A stretch of DNA of 61,781 nucleotides from an uncultured Clostridia bacterium (GTDB taxonomy: Bacteria > Bacillota > Clostridia > Oscillospirales > Acutalibacteraceae): the NCBI GenBank assembly GCA_944384985.1, contig CALWVM010000013.1:1-61781 (forward strand), given 5' to 3'. Within the stretch, counting starts at the first letter, position 1. Each line of letters opens with the position of its first letter. A program made the position numbers and the translations under genes. The notes below the pieces were generated by a model, which did not search any database, was not told the DNA's origin, and saw nothing but the letters and a program-made list of their open reading frames with translations. This document shows, one piece after another, positions 60,831-61,781 of this stretch.

Positions 60831-60953
60831 CTGCTCATTTCCTTAGACTTTGCGGCGTAGGTGTTAGATTTTGCGTCTGCTATTGCCCTTTTAATTATGT
60901 AGTGTAAGATGGGATTGTCAGTAAGACGCTGAGAATTAAAGGAGGAAATTGAT

Positions 60954-61110
60954 ATGTCAATTTTATGTGCATCTCACTTGAAAAAATATTACGGTAAGGA
61001 CGAGAGCCTCGTCAAAGCGTTAGACGATGTGAATGTCTCCGTAGAAAATGGGCAGTTTGTTGCCATCATCGGTACATCCGTCAGCGGCAAATCTACGCTG
61101 TTGAATATCT
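60954..61110 (+). pseudogene. 3'-truncated BceA-type ATPase fragment
   Basis: MSILCASHLKKYYGKDESLVKALDDV and Walker A GTSVSGKSTLLN match the first about 50 residues of a Bce-type ATPase with an intact AGGAGG and upstream region (including TGTAAG at 60904-60909). Homology stops right after Walker A; the frame runs on only into unrelated sequence to 61193. Signature and Walker B are gone. Confidence 0.8.
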
Positions 61111-61384
61111 CAATCGTGTTTTGGACGCAAATACAGAGGTTGCCAAAACTTTGCCAAACAGAAACGCATACACGCTCATTGCCGAACAAATGAAGAAAAT
61201 GCAGTTTGATGAAAAGGATTGTTTTGACCGTGTAGAAGTGACGGAGCCTGAAAACAATCCACAGTTTGATATGGATACGAATCAAGATTTTTATATTGTT
61301 ACCAAGCAAGAAAACAATCAATTCCGCTATATGTTCAAGAGCGAAACAGGAGAGGAAATCAGTATTGTGCTGGAATATATGTGA
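61104..61384 (+). pseudogene. 3' fragment of an unidentified AT-rich gene
   Basis: Reads from about LNRVLDANTEVAKTLPNRN through QMKKMQFDEKDCFDRVEVTE and QNNQFRYMFKSETGEEI-like sequence to a TGA at 61384 (the C-terminal part is acidic). It has no start of its own and abuts the ATPase fragment, so it looks like a recombination product. Family unknown. Confidence 0.5.
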
Positions 61385-61470
61385 GAAATCAACGGGAAAT
61401 CCGGTAAAATCCTGTTTTTAAAAGAAGGGTTTTGATCCCAAACCAAACAGCCGCTTTTCCCGTCCTCCCA

Positions 61471-61578
61471 GGTTCGAATCCTTTTTATCTAAAAAAAGAA
61501 CCCCCAAAGGGGCAAAAGCCTCTTTGGGGGTTCTGGCAGCGGTAAAAGGCTCGACCGTATGCCGCGGCTGCGCCTTGC
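61471..61578. repeat. tandem repeat copy 1 with T-psi-C-like motif and terminator hairpin
   Basis: GGTTCGAATCC (61471-61481), a poly-A run, a 17-bp hairpin AGAACCCCCAAAGGGGC / GCCTCTTTGGGGGTTCT and GGCAGCGGTAAAAGGC-type sequence to CCGCGG. GGTTCGAATCC equals the T-loop consensus of tRNA, but no complete tRNA is present. On the minus strand the hairpin ends in seven T. Confidence 0.7.
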
Positions 61579-61683
61579 ATACGTTTCGCTCAGGACACCC
61601 CACGCTTCGCGTGCGGTACCGCCTTCGCGCTCCTCGCGGGCAACAGTCCCCCGGACTGTTGCCTGTTCGCTCAGACCTTCCCA

Positions 61684-61781
61684 GGTTCGAATCCTTTTTA
61701 TCTAAAAAAAAGAACCCCCAAAGGGGCAAAAGCCTCTTTGGGGGTTCTGGCAGCGGTAAAAGGCTCGACCGTATGCCGCGG
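61684..61781. repeat. tandem repeat copy 2, cut by the window end
   Basis: Same order and nearly the same sequence as copy 1, 213-214 bases downstream, differing by one extra A; it continues to the last base of the window. Confidence 0.7.

Noticed and set aside
61471-61500. tRNA gene
   Set aside because: Only a T-loop-like motif is present; no acceptor, D or anticodon arms could be built upstream, and the T stem is imperfect.
61418-61729. 103-residue ORF on the minus strand at the right end
   Set aside because: It translates the tandem repeat twice (DKKDSNLG repeated) and has no Shine-Dalgarno; a familiar kind of spurious clostridial annotation.
1-61781. CRISPR array, rRNA operon, prophage or complete transposase
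   Set aside because: No regularly spaced short repeats, no rRNA-like sequence, and no integrase, transposase or structural phage gene seen on either strand.

Overview
The window is about 62 kb of GC-rich DNA from a low-GC-phylum (Firmicutes) anaerobe, most likely an endospore-forming clostridium of the Oscillospiraceae/Ruminococcaceae type. This rests on gene content: a spoIIAA-spoIIAB-sigF operon, sigG followed by a ylmC/ymxH-type gene, formate-tetrahydrofolate ligase, rubrerythrin with a mini-rubredoxin, and a yabM-mazG-hup-rqcP cluster. No species-level call is possible from sequence reading alone. Promoters are sigma-A-like, many with a TGn extended -10, and four genes use TTG starts behind strong Shine-Dalgarno sequences.

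Layout. 1-615 is a gene-free stretch with inverted-repeat elements. 616-5640 holds uxaC, yebC, an endonuclease/exonuclease/phosphatase-fold protein, a nucleotidyltransferase-like protein and a 45-residue ORF. 5656-10469 is a two-component system divergent from a LanFEG-type peptide-resistance ABC transporter. 10538-18393 is a minus-strand run: alaS, HIT protein, comEC, holA, a Toprim protein and asparaginase. 18603-25866 holds fhs, nagB, acpS, nnr, a lipoprotein, mini-rubredoxin, rubrerythrin, a Pr6Pr-type membrane protein and an acetyltransferase. 25968-35347 holds a GH13 glucosidase, the spoIIA operon, hflX, a beta-lactamase-fold hydrolase, ilvE and a long-form nucleotide-sugar dehydratase. 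35586-43374 is a tight plus-strand operon: recJ, rel, dtd, an MBL-fold hydrolase, a HemZ-like radical SAM protein and a P-loop kinase. 43437-49925 is the yabM-mazG-hup-rqcP cluster, a structured RNA leader plus yhaM, a DUF2804 gene and prmA. 50244-53611 holds a putative amidase, ylmC, sigG, dinB and a small membrane protein. 53642-58476 is a complete Bce-type peptide-antibiotic module (RR, HK, ATPase, permease). 58812-60329 is an NCS2 permease with a long leader. From about 60400 to the end the sequence turns AT-richer and holds broken genes and a tandem repeat carrying a T-psi-C-like motif.

Themes. Sporulation: sigG is preceded by a textbook sigma-F promoter, so the sigma-F to sigma-G cascade can be read directly from DNA, and a hairpin between sigG and ylmC hides the ylmC ribosome binding site. 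Envelope defence: two independent peptide-antibiotic systems share TGTAAG motifs at helical spacing upstream of their transporter promoters. Oddities: the ComEC nuclease-like domain has lost its metal-binding motif; a roughly 155-nt RNA with a long closing stem precedes yhaM (6S-like in outline); the NCS2 permease has an attenuator-like leader; and the right end is decayed mobile or accessory DNA.
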